32,876 nucleotides of DNA from Rubritalea profundi (GTDB lineage Bacteria; Verrucomicrobiota; Verrucomicrobiia; Verrucomicrobiales; Akkermansiaceae). Position numbers and translations under genes: made by a program. A model generated the notes under the pieces. That model had not been told where the DNA came from, did no database searches, and saw only the letters and a program-made list of their open reading frames with translations. The DNA lies in the NCBI RefSeq assembly GCF_002954445.1, contig NZ_MQWA01000001.1, positions 2,303,342 to 2,336,217 on the forward strand, in the 5' to 3' direction. Shown here one piece after another: positions 31,927 through 32,876 of this stretch (the first letter of the stretch is position 1; each line of letters begins with the position of its first letter).

Positions 31927-32856
31927 ATGGATAAACTTTGGGTTCTGTTCGAGAGGTGGCATGAGAAAAGTACTGGCTGGCTTATAAGCTTATTGGTTTT
32001 TGGAATATTTTTAATTCCTCAGGTCAAGAATGGTTGGGCTGACCTTGGATGGATGAATTTAGTGATTGATATTGCCGTGTCTTTTACAGTTTATGCTATT
32101 TGGTGGTGTAGTACGCGAGTGAAGAAGCACCCTAAAAACGTAGTAGGGATTGATTTGGTTTTAGTGTGTGACACTAGAGAGCAAGAAAAACGTGTACGTG
32201 CTGACTTTGTAGAAACTCTCAAAGAAGTTTTAAGTAATGGGGAGGTGCCGTTTAGCTTTATTATGCATTCAAAATCTAAAGCTGGTGACATTGGAGATCT
32301 TAAGGGGGCCTCTAGGTTTATGGACATCTCAGGTGGAAGATTCCTTATAAAAGCAAAAGCGAAATTACGTAAGATTGATGATGAGGAAAGGAATGTTGTG
32401 GAGATGGTCTGCACGGTTAGCCACTCTAAAGTTCAAAGTCGAGTTAAAGAATTTCTAGCGGAAGAAATTGCTAACTCTATGAGGAAAGATGATATTATTT
32501 CTCATAATAATGACATATATCAATTTAGAAATGCAGCTGAGCGTGTTGATGTGTCAACGAGGTATATATTAGCGTTGGCATCTCTAGTGTCTGGTGATTA
32601 TGGTTTTTCAAGAAGTCTGTGTATTGATTTAAAAAATAGACTGAGTGGTCGAAATATTTCAGATCCAGAGTTGATTCATATTAAGGATTCGTTGCCAAAG
32701 TTTATTTGTGAATCTTATAAGTTTGAAACTCATTGCTTGTACAAGCGATATTATGAGAATGGGGAAGAATCAGTTTTGAAAGGCTTAAATGTAGCTGTAG
32801 AAGAAGCTTTAAAATTTGTAAATGGGGCCAGGCCTTCTATCAAGGAAACGACTTGA
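31927..32856 (+). CDS. Unrecognised AT-rich membrane-anchored protein
   Basis: 309 residues, no family recognised. Two hydrophobic helices near the N-terminus (~17-33 'GWLISLLVFGIFLIPQV' and ~43-62) would anchor it in the inner membrane. A basic 'RVKKHPK' follows, then ~240 cytoplasmic residues: an alpha/beta part ('VVGIDLVLVCDTREQEKRVR') and a helical C-terminal part ('RYILALASLVSGDYGFSRSL', 'KFICESYKFETHCLYKRYYE') that has a TPR-like look. Codon use is markedly AT-rich compared with the nrd genes next door, suggesting recent acquisition. The ATG at 31927 follows an AT-rich stretch. It could belong to an accessory or defence locus continuing beyond the window, but nothing in the sequence proves that. 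Confidence 0.72.
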   Translation: MDKLWVLFERWHEKSTGWLISLLVFGIFLIPQVKNGWADLGWMNLVIDIAVSFTVYAIWWCSTRVKKHPKNVVGIDLVLVCDTREQEKRVRADFVETLKEVLSNGEVPFSFIMHSKSKAGDIGDLKGASRFMDISGGRFLIKAKAKLRKIDDEERNVVEMVCTVSHSKVQSRVKEFLAEEIANSMRKDDIISHNNDIYQFRNAAERVDVSTRYILALASLVSGDYGFSRSLCIDLKNRLSGRNISDPELIHIKDSLPKFICESYKFETHCLYKRYYENGEESVLKGLNVAVEEALKFVNGARPSIKETT

Positions 32857-32876
32857 ATAGCTATGGTTGATTGTAT

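Overview
The window looks like a chromosomal segment of a marine or freshwater Verrucomicrobiota bacterium (Verrucomicrobiales-like). This is inferred from the protein families together: a class I ribonucleotide reductase with several N-terminal ATP-cones, as in Chlamydiae; a eukaryotic-type HisA; a sulfatase and a formylglycine-generating enzyme; a PEP-CTERM tail; DUF4832, GxxExxY and NHL-propeller proteins; and an almost complete lack of Shine-Dalgarno sequences. No rRNA, tRNA, CRISPR array or complete insertion sequence was found.

Bases 1-4.4 kb are a mosaic accessory region. It holds the 3' part of a DUF4832 protein, a GxxExxY nuclease-like gene between imperfect inverted repeats, a gene fragment plus a frameshifted gamma-glutamyltransferase that look Bacteroidota-derived, a hot-dog thioesterase, an orphan PEP-CTERM tail and a TfoX domain without its N-terminus. 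Three copies of a C-rich repeat (1291-1356, 3229-3280, 3891-3965) sit where genes have been cut. A secreted sulfatase follows (4382-5908), then a 430-bp hairpin-rich gap.

Bases 6.3-24.9 kb are mostly ordinary core genes. They include efp, kdsD and a lipoprotein FGE (minus strand); hisA; a three-gene 2-oxo acid dehydrogenase operon (E1 alpha, E1 beta, E2) without E3; an AraC-type regulator; yqgE-dtd-hypothetical (minus); a MATE exporter; an outer-membrane barrel; a PatB/MalY-type beta-lyase (frameshifted); an Mla-type lipid transport cluster (mlaF, a CxxCH protein with an in-frame TAG, mlaD); an NHL propeller protein; and a COQ4-like protein.

Bases 24.9-31.8 kb contain a repeat-rich 1.15-kb intergenic region with a candidate NrdR operator, followed by a ribonucleotide reductase operon nrdB1-nrdB2-nrdA. 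NrdB2 has all six expected metal ligands but leucine at the radical-tyrosine position. NrdB1 is full length but has lost five of six metal ligands and the C-terminal radical-transfer tyrosine, while keeping the acidic docking tail. This resembles the yeast Rnr2/Rnr4 division of labour and is the most interesting system here. The window ends with an AT-rich, unrecognised membrane-anchored protein.

Four genes carry lesions: 1-nt indels in ggt, patB and nrdB2, and a TAG in the CxxCH gene. The three indels fit a base-calling or assembly problem at least as well as real gene decay.
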